DNA from: Streblospio benedicti
Taxonomy: Eukaryota > Annelida > Polychaeta > Spionida > Spionidae
Assembly (NCBI GenBank): GCA_019095985.1
Contig: CM032666.1
Location: forward strand, 53,494,320 to 53,558,319
Direction: 5' to 3'
Length of the DNA stretch: 64,000 bases
Positions within the stretch are counted from its first letter, which is position 1, and each line of letters starts with the position of its first letter. Below, one piece after another: positions 12,011-24,780 of the stretch. The notes under the pieces are model-generated. The model saw only the letters and a program-made list of their open reading frames with translations, was not told the DNA's origin and ran no database searches. The position numbers were made by a program, and so were the translations under genes.

Positions 12011-12689
12011 AAAAATGGACACTTGCATCGGAATCTATTTTTATGCAGCATGTAGTAAATCAAAGTTACAATGTCTCAAATATTAATTTTCAATAACTTT
12101 TGCATTGAATAACAACCCCTAAATAGATGAGGATGGGACACTAACGCTTGTCGCATCCTTATGATTTTATATCCATGTTTTAGTGCCATTGTTGTGGTTA
12201 TGCAGATGTTGTGGGGTTATGTAGGTAAAAACCATGTGAGGAAAGTAGCCATGAACGCCAATATATATATAGGTGTTAATTTCTATGTAGCCGCATTATA
12301 GTCGAGTAAAATTATAATGTAGCAGGTATTTAAACAAATAATTCCATAAACTATACCAGGCTCCATAACCTGTGCCACACCACACTGCTAGCACAAATAA
12401 CAGCAACTAAATCTCTGCTTTTTAACCACCTGTAATCACTAATATGGTTCTAATTTCCACTGTGCTCTTGTCAAAAGCACGTAGAATATTAGTTGGTCTG
12501 GTGATCCGGTGTAGTGGACCCCACACATGGCGGCATGCCGTATCTGGATCGAGCCATGGCAGGTAGTCCGGCGATCCAGATTCCAGATCCAGAATCGTGT
12601 GCTCTTTGTTCCGCACTCCGCTTACACGGCAACGTGAAATCACTCATGGCGGCAGCAGAAGATACAGGAGAACTCCCCGATCAGGACAC

Positions 12690-12840
12690 TTCTCCAAAGA
12701 GACCACATCTTTAGTAAGATCATTTATCTTGGTCCCAATGCAAGATAAATCTGGAGACCTCCAAAGCGAGATCACCTCTCTGTTGTGACCCTTTCATGGC
12801 AGCGCTCTGGGTGGTCTTGATAGAGAGGTTGTCCTCTGCG
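12690..12840. repeat. GACC-type dispersed short tandem units
   Basis: Units such as AAGAGACCACATCTTTAGTAA, GGAGACCTCC, GAGATCACCTCTCTG and GGTCTTGATAGAGAGG. Same family as 15435-15720. Confidence 0.5.
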
Positions 12841-13439
12841 CGTCTGTGGGTCGTAAGGCACGTGGTGGGTCGATTGCTATATTGGGATTATTGACATGAC
12901 TACGGCGTATTTTGTGTAGTGGGTGAATGTGTGCTTTGCGCAAATGTACGTAGATTCTACTTGTTCGTTCAGGACTCTTGCATAGATGGAGATGAAGACT
13001 TATGAATTAAACTGAACCTTTTGGGGTATTTAAGTTTTCGACTAGACCTCATGAAGATGTTGTAGTGCACTATATGGACAGGGATCTCAGTGGTTTCAAA
13101 CACACGATAGATAGCACATATGTAAACAAAATTCTGTGGAGATGAAATATTCTGATGAAGAAAAGGTTCCGCTGTGAATCTGCCTATGTGCAGTGCATGG
13201 ATGGCTGTAAGATAGATATGTTCGAACACTATTTTTAGGAGACAAACTGTCATTTGTGTGTATTCAGGCTGCTCTGCCCTGAAAATCAAGTGACGCTTCA
13301 AACGCAAGGGTCTATATTAAAGTGAAACTGAATGCAAAACATTTCACTCCCTACATAACAATGGTCAACCAAGACAGTCATATAACAAATGAAATAAGTC
13401 TTTCCCCTGGAAAAAAAATCCAAACATTCATACGAAAAT

Positions 13440-13860
13440 CCTACACACACCTCATAGGTAATTGATGACGTCATTTCCCTTCCACATATGACGTCACGTG
13501 ACGAACGAGTGACGGAAGAAAGCGCTACTCGCAAATTTATGAACGGCGCGTATTTTGCGAAAACTCACTCCATTAGTAAATGTGTATTGTCCGGGTGACG
13601 AGGAAGACTCAACTCAAACGTATTAGCCCACTTTCCCCGCAGGGAGGCGGCCATTAACGACTCAAAGTGCATTTTTATTGTCGTCTGGTGCTGTTGGTTT
13701 CGGTTGTTTTGTTTTTGTTTTGTTTTTCTGCAGCTAATGAAATGTTTTCATGTGACGTGACAGGCTTTGAGCACGTGATCGCTCATTGTAGGGTATAAAA
13801 GGAGCTCTTTCTACGTGTAAAATGTCATAGAGAGACTACAGACTATGTGCCCGGTAAGTC
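13440..13860 (+). promoter_or_regulatory. TATA promoter with first-exon/donor signature; carries a CAGACGACAA site
   Basis: Canonical TATAAAA at 13794-13800 in GGGTATAAAAGGAGC, with CACGTG at 13772-13777 and a TGACGTGA element just upstream. About 45 bp after the TATA box comes ATGTGCCCG (13845) followed at once by a consensus donor GTAAGT at 13854. TTGTCGTCTG lies at 13678-13687. This is what the core promoter and short first exon of a plus-strand gene look like, but I could not identify a second exon. An enhancer RNA or lncRNA promoter near the POU gene is an alternative. Confidence 0.4.
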
Positions 13861-14031
13861 CAGAGAATTGACTGAATGACAAAATATGTGCATGCTACGT
13901 GTAGATATATAACTACAATTGACATGTCGACAAAAATGTAAAAAAGGGGTTTTAAACATGACACCGGATGCCTATTATTGTAATTACATTGAAATGGTAT
14001 ATGTCGCTAAATATTGCCAACTCTCTGTCTC

Positions 14032-14036
<5 letters not shown>

Positions 14037-14091
<55 letters not shown>
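14037..14091. repeat. (CT)n microsatellite
   Basis: About 27 uninterrupted CT units. The ORF through it at 13919-14371 owes its length to the repeat. Confidence 0.9.
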
Positions 14092-14093
<2 letters not shown>

Positions 14094-14339
14094 ACATCTT
14101 ATTTATAATTGACTTATGTACTTTTTTTATCAACCGTGACACTACACTTCATCTTAAGTTCAGTGAAAAAAATAAACATTTGAAAACAATACAAAGTAGG
14201 CTACTGTTGAAATGTGTTTACCATATATACATAGTGTTTGAAAATCACTGGAATAGTCGAAGATATTCACAAATAAAATTAAACATTTTAACAGAAGAAT
14301 ACTGGTTCTTATATAGTGCAAGCATGTTCATTGTCAGAA

Positions 14340-14690
14340 TAAAATGGCCACCACCGCCAGCCCCCGCGTGAGCTCGCTGCCGGCACGACGCCGAGACTCC
14401 CAGGACTCATTCCCGTCATTAGGCACTGGTGACATATTTTCACGTTCGCCTAATTGGCATTTTACAGCAGAGCTAAATTAATTACGTCTGCTGGGTCGAG
14501 CAAGGTCACACACCTTTAATGTTTTCTCCCGAATAGCGCCAATAACTCAGTAAATGTTGCTGTTCTCTTTTGGGTTAAGCAGACTGAGATGATACAGACA
14601 GCGTGTGGGTTGTTTAACCTGCGTAAAATGAGCACCTGCCGATTGGTTCAGTGAGAACATCTCTATTATGAACATCACAGGGACGAGGCT
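14340..14690. promoter_or_regulatory. Candidate conserved noncoding block
   Basis: An abrupt change from AT-rich microsatellite-bearing DNA to high-complexity GC-richer sequence, containing TAATTGG, AAATTAATTACG (homeodomain cores) and AAGGTCA (nuclear-receptor half-site). Coding frames are absent. Enhancer status is inferred. Confidence 0.3.
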
Positions 14691-14699
14691 CCTGTTTCC

Positions 14700-14815
14700 T
14701 ATCAAGGGTTGGTCTATTTAGGGAAGTTTACCGAGATCTCTTTATAAAGGTTTGGGACCTTGATATATGATCTTATAAATACAGAGAGGATCTCTTTAGA
14801 GAGGTGGTCTTCATA
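14700..14815. repeat. GACC-type dispersed short tandem units
   Basis: Units GTTGGTCTATTTAGGGAAG, GATCTCTTTATAAAGG and GAGGATCTCTTTAGAGAGG followed by TGGTC. Same family as 15435-15720, opposite orientation. Confidence 0.55.
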
Positions 14816-15434
14816 TGCACTATACTATAATCAAAGGGTGATAACCTCCTGGCATTTGTTATTTGCCCATGAAATTTATTTCATTACACATACATGGACA
14901 TTTTTATACATTTTGTACAAACGTGTATTTCAAAGTGAAAGTAAAGCGGTGAATTTTATTAATAGTGTAAGTTTTAGATCATACATTGCCATTATCCCTC
15001 CTTGTGCCATCCATTTACTGTGTCATTTGATCCATGCTCCTGACACAAGTTCTAATTACATAACTCAAAGATTCATAGTAATATATAAATATTCAAGTTT
15101 GTTACACAAAACAATAATTTATACCCCCCTGCACCCTATCTAAAAACACTGGCAATACATTGAGTAGTATGCACGTGCGAAGACTCCACAAGAGGACGTA
15201 TCCTCTGTGCCTGTGTATGAGCATGTCCTCATACAAGCTGCTGCTGGGTTATTCATGAATTGACACGCACATCCATGTTTGATGATCTCTGGCTTTTTAG
15301 GTTCCATTTCTTTGTCACAAGACGACATTGTCTTTTTGGGCATCACACACTTGGCGTGCTGAAGATTTTGTCTTGGGGTGACTATTCGATGTGACAACTG
15401 TCTAAAGTCACATGCAAGCAATTGGAAAGTAAAA

Positions 15435-15720
15435 TCTGCCTATATGCAGACCACCTTTATATAGAGACCACCTCTCTACCTGCACTCTCCAATGTCTTCA
15501 TTTGGATGTTGACTTTTATTACTAATAAACATGATAATATTGAAATAAAAAGGTAGAATCTGATATTACGACCACTTCTATAATAAGACCATTTGCCACT
15601 GACTCAATCATTTATACGATATCGATGCGAACCAACATAAAGGGACCACCTTTCTATTCCTCTATTAACACCATTTGAGGCCAGTCCAGCGGGTGGTTTT
15701 TAGAGGTTCTACTGTATTGA
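15435..15720. repeat. GACCACCTCT dispersed tandem family, type example
   Basis: Five or more irregular units of about 20-25 bp: GCAGACCACCTTTATATAG, AGACCACCTCTCTACC, ACGACCACTTCTATAATAAG, AAGACCATTTG, GGGACCACCTTTCTATTCC, ending in AGAGGTTCTACTGTA. Related clusters in either orientation are at about 1.1, 4.2, 12.7, 14.7, 36.5 and 44.3 kb. The AT-rich spacers look like TATA-type sequence (TATATAGAG). Coding potential and clear terminal repeats are both absent. Confidence 0.6.
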
Positions 15721-18700
15721 ACTCTTCAAATTCTTCATTTGGGTTGTGAATTATAAAACCTCAGACATTTATCACTAATAAACTAACCTAATTGTATTTG
15801 TAAATATTAGTTAATTTAGCCTGACAGTGGGCTATGCTTACTTTCTACGGTAACATTTGAAGAATACCAACTCTGATGTCTGGGGAAAAAGGTATCTTTC
15901 AATGTTCCTAGGCCCACTTCTAGGCGTTCTCATGCGCATATCATAAAGATCACCCGGGACATTGACATTTGTTTGTAACGCCTGTGTCAGACAATCCCGA
16001 ATATTGGAGCAGCTTCAGTCCTGGTATTGATAATTGTAGCCTGCGTTGCAGTCTCGTGACATCACTGAGTTCGCCCCCCACCCCCCCACCACCCCCAACC
16101 CCCCAACCCACACCCCCTACTGAATGTAGTGACGTAGGTGTTGTTAGGTCTTCCGCTATATACAGTGTGATTGGACTGTACCTGATGGTTGGTGTCAGAC
16201 AGTCCAGAATATGTGAGCCGAATATTGGAGTCGAATCAGTCATGGTATTTTAAGAGAGGGTAATTAGCAAATGGTTACACCACAGGCGTATTTTTTAAAA
16301 GGTAGAGCATACCCCCAACCCCAATCCCCACCCCCACCCAGACATACTTATATCGTATCGTACCGCACAGTAAAACAGAATCGTCGTTGAACAATCGTGA
16401 CTGTCTGACTGGGGCTTAATCAAGAGCGCTGGTAACGGGATAAGATTAGAGATGATCAATTAATTTGTTAATTGCAATATTACGATACGCACGTGTACAC
16501 ACAAATGCATACACAAAGGGCAGTGGAGCATAAAGCATACACAGTCAGATCTGCTTTATCCTGTAGGTCAGACTGTCACTGCTAATGGGCAGTAATTAAT
16601 ATTACAGTGCCTCTAAGTTTTTTGAGCTACCGTGAAAGCAGGGAAGGAGATGGGTCAATATATTTTCAGCTAAATTACTCTGTCATTATGTCATTACAAG
16701 ACACGTTAGAGTGCTGGGTGTAAATAATTAACTACCATGCAACAATGGATGAGTATTGGCGTTTAGTCTTATGAGTTATATGATAGTTGAGTGTGTTTGT
16801 CACAGTTTCAAGACTTTGAAATAGAGGATACTGTACGATTATGAATCAAGTGAAAGAGTTACATCAGCATCCAATTATGTTATTTATTGCATCGGTTGTT
16901 TTGTAATCACTTATAATAAATAATCTTGGCTTTTTGTTATAATAATCATTTTAAGAACAATGGGAGTTCAGCTAATGTGATGTTATGTCAATGACTTCTA
17001 TTTATTAGGCATGTTGAACATGTAAATGGACAATTATTGTTTTCTCAGTGTGCTATTTACAAAACCTTGTTGCACTTGTAGATTAATTATTGTGCTTTTA
17101 GATTTATTTCCTTATTTGTGATCTTTAGTAACTGTGTGTCAAAACATGTATTCATGCACGAAAAACACCTTTTCTCGTGTCTATAGACAGACACTTTTAC
17201 CTTGTCAAGCGCTGACGAGGGTTTTTTCCTTGCAAAAAAATAATACTTGAAACTTCTCTTTGTTATTGATTGAGATTGAGATTGAGATTGAGATTGATTT
17301 TATTCAATATCATTATGGCAAACAATAATAATACAAAATATCTGCTTATACTTACATTAAAAATAACAGCAATGTTTTGGTTTCAATATACAGAGGTGAC
17401 AAGATATATAAATACTACTGATTCCTCGATTTTCATACATAGTTCTGTTTCATCCAAGTGAATGTACTTGTCAATCATAATATTCGAAGTAGCTCTTCAT
17501 GGGATTGAATTTTCCTAATGTGGTGTTACATAAACAAACCTTCAACCTCGTAAGATAAAGTTTTAAACCATTACCACACCATAAAAGGTTTTGAACCATC
17601 GCGTTTATAGACATAGCGGCAAACACAGTGTTAGAAATTTATCTTCACCACACAGATATTGTTGTCGACATTGTAAATTTCATTTATAATCTAACCCCAG
17701 CAATATTCTTTTTATTCAGATGTGACAGTTTTAAATACAAACTAATGTGTTAACTGATATAGTTGTAGGTTTTCTGGGTTATAAGAAGACACCAATTTAA
17801 TTCTTATGATTGCATCTCCTTTCCAAATCGCAACATGCTTTAACAAGTATTTTACTTTCATAAATATAAATGTGACAGGGTTACTTTTTACTGCTTATTA
17901 TTCTATAAGTCAAAACTATTGTTCGTCAATTTTACAGTTATCCTAAATATGTTGCTTTAATCAATCTTTTATTTCACCAACACTTCAGTCGGTCATGACA
18001 TCAACTTTTGTCTGGGTGCATGATTTAAAACAATTCTAGACACAAATATCTATATCAAAAGGGTGAAGATTTAAGCACTTTCAGTAACATATCATTCAAA
18101 CCATTTGTGTCATAAGACATATGGGAGACCTGTACCCAGATGTGTGTCTTACTTTTTCTATTACAAGTCAACACATTATACGTGCAGAGAAATTCTTGTC
18201 GAATTCCCCAAAGATATCAAAGAGATATATCAAAGATATATCAAACTTATATCAAAACAGGCGACAAGATGAGTATAGTAGATAGTGTTAACCACTTTAG
18301 TGTTTGAATTCCAATGTTTAGCCATCAATGTTCAGACCACCAACTTTAGACAAAAAATGCAGAAAAAAATTCTCTAATGATATCTTCATGAAACCAGAAG
18401 GTGTTCATAATGTATGTTTAATTATCGTTATTCAATGCTGGTGTATTTAAAGTCTTTTTATTATAAAATGTGCGTTCTTTTCCATTCTATTGATGCTGTT
18501 ACATAAGGAGAGACCTCTAGTGTAACTCTACACAATGATATTATCTCGGTTGGCTTTGAAAAGGATGCCTCACCCAGTAAGATTGATAAATGACATTTGT
18601 TAGTTTATCATAGCAAGGCATCCTCTTCAAAAGAGAGCATTTTTATGGGAAAGGTTTGAGACTTGTGATGCATCAGTGGATGTGGGTGTCATTAATATGA

Positions 18701-19229
18701 TGTTCCCAGGGCACAAGGAAATTACTGTCATTAATCATAGAATATGATAACATTTAAAAAGCTATGTGCCGTCTTCAGGGAGACTTAAACAAACAGGCTC
18801 CAACCAGCAAAAAATGAACATAGTCATTGTGAAAGAAAAATCATTATTATTTTCTAAACTTATAACATCTACCCCAGTTCCGTATGAATTCGATTGCTTC
18901 TTGAAGTATCCGTCCCAAATTAGACGAACGAACTGTGGTGTGTGTGTTTGACAAAGTCTTTTCGGTCGCCTATACAAGCAGAGCAATTCGGTGCCTGTGG
19001 ACGTAGAAGTACAACGCTGTCAGATTTGGTAAATATTTAGGATGAGGTCTGGCGACTGAACAAGTGGACAAGCACTCCCGTCTTGCAGGCACCCGTGTCA
19101 ACGTACTCGTCAAATATGAACAGATCTTGGGCTCAAACAAACCCACACAGCCCAGCAAAGGCCCTGGCCCCGATGACAAACCTTGTTGACGGTGGCTTTA
19201 ACCAACTTAAAGAGGTATCTTACTTTAAG
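15721..19229. other. Intergenic AT-rich DNA with simple repeats
   Basis: No gene recognised. It holds a C-rich stretch at about 16073-16117, a (TTGAGA)n run at 17270-17297 and an ATATCAAAG-type tandem run at about 18211-18257. The 18766-19180 stretch has short antiparallel ORFs without domains. Confidence 0.5.
17270..17297. repeat. (TTGAGA)n hexamer repeat
   Basis: About four and a half copies of TGAGAT followed by TGATTTTATTC. Hexamer tails of this kind can mark LINE 3' ends, but no LINE body is visible. Confidence 0.7.
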
Positions 19230-19620
19230 TAATTGACACACGCCAAACAATTTAGCTCTCCGAGTCATGTCCTAATTATTTTAGCGAGCGCCGCTGGTAT
19301 CCGAAGGGTTAAGCTTAAAGAAAACGCAAGAAAAGTGTCTCTCGGGTCCCACGTGATTCGCCGTGATTCATGCGCGCTCAGTGCTGTCAGTTTTCTATTA
19401 ATCACTGACAAATTTGGAGCAAGTTGTGAAGGGCAAAAGAGTTTCTTTAGCGAGGAAGAGAGCAGCGCGCAGCAGCGATGTGACTTTTCAAACGACTTTT
19501 GTGAGGTCACCAACTGGCAGGTTTCTCGAGCAGCTGGAGTGGGGCGGGGGGCGGGGTGGGACCGCCACTAAATCGTCGTTCACTTTTGTCGTCTGCGATG
19601 CCTCCGGCAAAAATAGGAGG
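19230..19620. promoter_or_regulatory. CpG-rich candidate regulatory block with a CAGACGACAA site
   Basis: A GC-richer, high-complexity island 3.1 kb past the POU gene's stop codon. It contains a GC-box stretch (GGGGCGGGGGGCGGGG) near 19541 and TTGTCGTCTG at 19586-19595. Overlapping ORFs have no family features. Likely a downstream regulatory element of the POU gene; inference from composition and the shared motif. Confidence 0.35.
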
Positions 19621-22600
19621 TGATAAAATATTGCCAAGCAGTGAGAAGCCACTATGGTGGAGTAGTAGGTAGATTGATTGTGCTAATGTTTACATTTAGC
19701 TCGTCTGCAAACAGAGATTTGATGTCACAACTGTACCCATGCCACAGATAGTATCTTGCAATGGTACTGCTTATACTTGTTGGGAATAAAAGTGAAGTTG
19801 TGCAGTTACTGCAGTACATGTGAATTGCCATTTAGAAGAATGGGCTATGCTTTAATAAGCAAGGTCTACCTTTTTCTACGCCAAGTAATGGCCTAAAGAC
19901 ATTGAAGGGAAGTGCAAATGATGCCATTACATGTGACACTCCATCATTTTGCCTGCTGGTTGCATCATTAAGTTTGACTACTATAAGTTCAGTACAACAA
20001 GGTGGTTTGCGGAACTTTTGTTACAGTTTAAAGTACATGCTTATTTTTGTTAACAATATCCTTCATTATAATTGACAAATAAAAGGCATGGGGCAAAAGG
20101 TATAGAAAACACAAACACATATTGCGTCGTGATTTTACGATCAGAATGTAACAAGTTCTCCAGAAGCTATATGTTGTTTTCTGTGCTCAGATAAACCTTC
20201 AACCAATATTAATTTTTTCACTGGGATTTACTACCTAGGTAGAAAACCACCAGTGCGTGGTGTACTGAGACCCATGGTGTAATGAGACCCACAGCAATCA
20301 CTAGCACCAAGGTTATTATGGCGTAAGAATTCGCCATCATAGTAAAATTGGCTATTACTGGAATATCATTAGATATGACACCCATAAATGCAACCGCAAA
20401 TTGTGACAAACATACCCAACATGGCGAGCATGCTCGTGCATCGACCAGACTTCCTCTTTCATCACGTCTTACACATGTGAAATGTTGTTATTGTATTTTG
20501 TGGAGATCCATGTGAAACTCATGATTCACACTGTGTTTAAAACTTTGTGAAATATCCTTCAAAATGCTATATCGACAGTTTGTGTGAGTATCTACTTGGT
20601 TTACACGATCTAACTGTTAAAATGAACACACCACTAGCAAAAACCACATGTTTTATAGTCCAATACGTTAATCTACCATTAATTCCATTAACTTATCTTC
20701 AAAATATAATAACCTACGTGAAAGAACAGAAGTATGAGGAACATTGGCTTTCCACATGATCACTGTCATTACGCACAACATTTGTCAAAGGTCAAATCAA
20801 ATAAAATGGCATGGTAAATCTTCTGAACAAGATTGATCTTGTTACGAAGTAATAAAACTGTGTAAGAACTTCTATGATCAGGCTAACTAACGGTAAACCA
20901 CAGCGTACTGGCGAACGCTAATGTCATATAAACGTAAAATAATTCAACAAATACACAATTGTCAACAGGAACCGGTCCGAGCAATAAATGTGGTTATGCT
21001 TTGCACCGAACGCACACAGTTAGGTGTACATGTATTTGTGAAAACACTGATTCAAGTGGACAAAATGGTTGGTAAAGTATTGATACTAAGTTTTTGTGTC
21101 TTAATATTGTAGTCATTGCACTGCACAAGCAAAGTTATGTCATTGGTAATTATCAGTAAGTTTTAGGCAGATTAAAAAAGTTTAACATTTTGAGAGATTT
21201 AAAAGGTTAACAGCAAAGTTTTGTATTTTTTACAAATTTGATGTTTATTGTTTCAAACGGTTCATTCATATCATTCAATAACAATATATTTTATAATAAC
21301 TACATGCTAGTTCTTAATTTATAATAATGACTTAGTTAAATGACATGAATCAAAATCGACATTTATACAATTATGCAAAATTGCCCACAAAATTAAAAAA
21401 GTAGAATGAGCAGATATTAGAATTAATTGACCACTGTACAGGAACAACACGCATTCATAGCAGGCACCCTCTCAATAACATATGCAACCAACCTCTCAAC
21501 CAGTCTCTTCTTAACACTTTCCCACTTGGTACTAAACAAAAACATTTTGATTCGATTTATAAATAGGAGGAAATGCAATATACAACAAAATAAAACAACC
21601 ACGAGTTTGTGAAATAAATTAAACACTGCTACATGGTAGTCCGTGCAATAATGGTTAAAACGTGCCGAGGCCACGGCAAAACAGCACTAAAAATCTCATT
21701 ATATAATTTAATTGTAACAATTTGGTAAAAGTTCTGCATTCTCTCTTGAATAAATAGTTTTCAAATCAGCCTCACCGTGTGAATTTTTTCTTTTCTTATA
21801 AAAAACAAGGACCATTTTGCTTCCATCTTATTTTTTTCCACTATTATGAAATAGTTATATCACTGAACGGTCCAGTAGACTCTGTCTCTTTTCGTAGAAA
21901 AGGCATTACACAGAGGTTCAGTTTCAGTTAAAAAAAAATGCAATAAATTAAATAAGGGGTTTCGGTGGCGAGGAGGCGATAAATCAACTTATACAAAGGA
22001 GAATGACAGGACGGGGGAAGATGTTCCCAAAAATAAAACAGTTTTAACAACATATCTCTATGTACACAATAACCAGAGATTTTTTTCCAAGCCCTAGCAG
22101 ACACATCTCACGTTTTAAGAGTGTGGTTTATCATATAGCTACTGTCTGTAAAACGTTTATAAATATTCCCTATTCACAATCAATATACAATCGTCTGTAA
22201 TTCCGTAGTATTGTTATTATTATAATCAACGAGTGTAATAATTTGTAATCACAATAACTTCATCCTCATCAAAACGACGTGCTAGAATATTGGTCCTATG
22301 ATTATATTAATGTAATATCTCAAAAGTTTTCTTGTGAAGTAATTTTCAGTGGTTTGAATCTTAGCCTATAAGTTCATCTAAGTTCGTGGAGATCAATCAA
22401 TTGTGTTTATAAGTGAAATCACATTATTTTTGCGGCGTTGGCCGGCGTGTCTCTGCGAACTGACCCCTTGTGGTCACCAGGGGACCCACCGTGGGGCGAC
22501 AGCTCGGACAGTGGTCAGTCAGTGGTCATCAGATGGACACGGGTAATAAGTATCATCTACTTATCTGACGGCGCTGTCTCTGCACTGCCTCACACTTCGC

Positions 22601-22767
22601 TGTGCTACCTCACAACTTCGGGGTGGAACTTTTCAGTCCTTGTTGATTACTCACGCACCCTTTGATTTGCACACGCGCAACACACGCACACGCACTTTAC
22701 GTCGTCGACGACATCAACGACGCAGTCATCATCACCCAAGTTGTTGTTAACTGCGAACCTCGTCAAG
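19621..22767. other. AT-rich 3' flank of the POU gene, probable 3' UTR at its right end
   Basis: No coding exon seen. For the minus-strand POU gene, the first AATAAA after the stop that I can find reads as TTTATT at about 21243-21248, so the 3' UTR may be about 1.5 kb. The rest is AT-rich and featureless. Confidence 0.4.
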
Positions 22768-24306
22768 TCACTGGTTGCACGGCGAGTGTTGTGTGTGGTA
22801 CGACGGCGGCGACTGCTGCTGCTGCTGGAGGTGCGGGTGGGAGTGGTGCACGCCGGGGTGGCCCTGGAGGCCCCCGCCCCCGCCGCCTCCGCTCAAATAC
22901 TGAGAAAGTCCCGCCGCGGCCGAAGACATCGCCGACAGCGACGAGTTCTGCACGATGGCGCTGTGGTGGCTGGAGTGAGGCGGAGGGTAGGAGCCGGACC
23001 CGCTGTCGAGATGCTGTTGCTGCTGCTGTTGCTGCTGCTGCTGTTGTTGCTGTTGCTGCTGTTGTTGTTGCGGGTTGGGCGTTAGCGGCTGCTGCATGAG
23101 CGGGGAGCCCTGGGGGTGCATGGGGCTGCTGCAGCTGGTGAGCGGGCTGCCGTGGCCGCCCATCTCGCTCGGACTGTCCGGCTCCTGGCTCATGATGATC
23201 TCGCCGTTGGGGCCGATCGTGCCTATGGGCGGCGTCATGCGCTTCTCCTTCTGGCGGCGGTTGCAGAACCAGACCCGCACCACCTCTTTCTCCAGCTGCA
23301 GCTGGTCCGCGAGCGCCGTGATCTCGGGCGCCGAGGGCTTGGGCTGCTTGATGAAATGCTGCTCGAGCGCCCCCTTCACCGTCACCTCGATTGACGTCCT
23401 CTTCTTCCTCTTCCTGCCCTGCGCCGCGATCTTGTCGATGCTGGTGGGCGAGCCGCTCGTCGAGTCCGCCTCCTCCAACCACTTCTGAAGCAGCGGCTTC
23501 AGCTTGCACATGTTCTTGAAGCTCAGCTGCAGCGCCTCGAAGCGGCAGATTGTCGTCTGCGAGAAGACGTTGCCGTAGAGCGTGCCCAGCGCCAGTCCCA
23601 CGTCCGCCTGCGTGAAGCCCAGCTTGATGCGACGCTGCTTGAACGACTTGGCGAACGCCTCGAGGTCGTCGCTGGTGGGGGCGTCCTCGTCCGAGGCCGG
23701 GTCGCCGTGGTGGGACTCCATGCTGGGCTCGGGGCCTCCCAGGCCGTCTCTGCCGCCGCCGAGGCCGTACGGGTTCTGGTTTGGCGACAGCATGCCGTTC
23801 ATCCAGTGCTGCATGTGCTGCGGGTGGTTGGCCATCTGCAAGTGCGGCGTGGGGTTGCCCCAGCCACCTCCCTGGTGGAACTGCTGCTGGCTCCTGTGCA
23901 GCTGGTCCAGGTGCTCTTCCTCAATCGGCTTGGTGTAGTCCTTCACCACATCATGGGGCGCCTGGTGGGGTGGAAGCGGCGGCGTGGCCATGCCCCCACT
24001 CGGAGGCCCCCACGGGTTGTCGGCGTGACCTCCCCCGAGCCCCAGCCACTGGTTGTGGGCCGCGTGATGGCCTCCCAGGACGTGCCCGTTCTGGTGCTGC
24101 GGCTGCGGAGGCATGTACTTCATCTCGGGCAACTCCCGGTAGTGCTGCTGGGCCGCCATGCTAGACACCATGCCGCCCAGGCTCTGCATGTCGGCGGCTA
24201 TGTTAATGCCACCCCCGTTCTCGCCGTGACCGACCCCGTGGCCGCCCATGGAGTTTGGCGTGCTCACCACCAAGTAGGGGTTGGCCCCCGTGGTGGTGGC
24301 AGCCAT
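22768..24306 (-). CDS. POU3F: POU class III homeodomain transcription factor
   Basis: A sequence-specific DNA-binding regulator of neural and ectodermal fate, orthologous to vertebrate POU3F1-4 and fly vvl. It is a single uninterrupted 512-codon ORF; intronless structure is typical of this class. I start at 24306 because [12 protein letters not shown] matches the family N-terminus (MATAASNPYS in vertebrates); an in-frame ATG 19 codons upstream (24363) adds residues unlike the family. From the chosen start, the POU-specific domain is about residues 208-282 ([20 protein letters not shown] onward) and the homeodomain about 298-357, with recognition helix [13 protein letters not shown]. The linker carries GRKRKKR, the nuclear signal. 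Low-complexity tails include His/Gly-rich segments, a run of about 19 Gln after the homeodomain and a Gly run. Codons are much more GC-rich than the surroundings. Identity is secure; which vertebrate paralogue it is closest to has no meaning for an invertebrate single copy. Confidence 0.96.
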   Translation of the reverse strand: MAATTTGANPYLVVSTPNSMGGHGVGHGENGGGINIAADMQSLGGMVSSMAAQQHYRELPEMKYMPPQPQHQNGHVLGGHHAAHNQWLGLGGGHADNPWGPPSGGMATPPLPPHQAPHDVVKDYTKPIEEEHLDQLHRSQQQFHQGGGWGNPTPHLQMANHPQHMQHWMNGMLSPNQNPYGLGGGRDGLGGPEPSMESHHGDPASDEDAPTSDDLEAFAKSFKQRRIKLGFTQADVGLALGTLYGNVFSQTTICRFEALQLSFKNMCKLKPLLQKWLEEADSTSGSPTSIDKIAAQGRKRKKRTSIEVTVKGALEQHFIKQPKPSAPEITALADQLQLEKEVVRVWFCNRRQKEKRMTPPIGTIGPNGEIIMSQEPDSPSEMGGHGSPLTSCSSPMHPQGSPLMQQPLTPNPQQQQQQQQQQQQQQQQQQQHLDSGSGSYPPPHSSHHSAIVQNSSLSAMSSAAAGLSQYLSGGGGGGGLQGHPGVHHSHPHLQQQQQSPPSYHTQHSPCNQ

Positions 24307-24399
24307 GTTGTAACTTAGGTCCAAAATCTTGCCGGTTGGTGTAGTCCCACACGATAAAAACAAACAAACAACTCACTTCCTTTCACTGTCACCACTAAA

Positions 24400-24780
24400 C
24401 AAACAAACAATCCCAACAACACAGTTGCCTACTACTACAAGAGAGTCATGAGCGCTGGCGGTGTAAAGAGATAGTCCGGTAAAGCACTCGGCATCCACTC
24501 GTGGTCTGTCTGATCTTACTTTCAAAATGCCTTTCTGCCTTATGCGTAATGCATAGACCAGTGTGCGTACTTAGCCGGGCCGCTCGCGTCATTCTCGTCT
24601 GCTATTCGCCGCGCGCAGTAGACTGACAGCCGCCGTTGGCCGCCAGCCGCGCTCTCATTGGCCGCTTGTCGTCTGGCTCCGCCCACAGACTGCTCACTTA
24701 GCTCAGTGTCCCCAGTCAGCTGATTCAGATACAAATGCGCCCTTTGTTTGCTGTGAAACATCATTACCACCAAAGTAAAT
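24400..24780 (-). promoter_or_regulatory. Proximal promoter of the POU gene
   Basis: A CpG-rich region just 5' of the POU start. On the minus strand it has a GC box (GGGCGGAGCC), then CAGACGACAA at 24666-24675, then GGCCAATGAGAG, a CCAAT box, within 60 bp. At 24541-24555 lies TATGC-GTAAT-GCATA, an inverted pair of half-octamers resembling palindromic POU dimer sites. No TATA box is evident. The layout fits a CpG promoter with possible autoregulation; transcription start positions cannot be read from sequence. Confidence 0.6.

Noticed and set aside
11551-12096. A 181-codon plus ORF with a long polyalanine/polythreonine run
   Set aside because: It begins at GTG rather than ATG, its length comes from the CAG/CAA repeat, and the flanking residues show no domain.
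22763-23509. A 248-codon minus ORF and several plus ORFs across 22662-24318
   Set aside because: They are other-frame readings of the GC-rich POU coding sequence and have only low-complexity composition.
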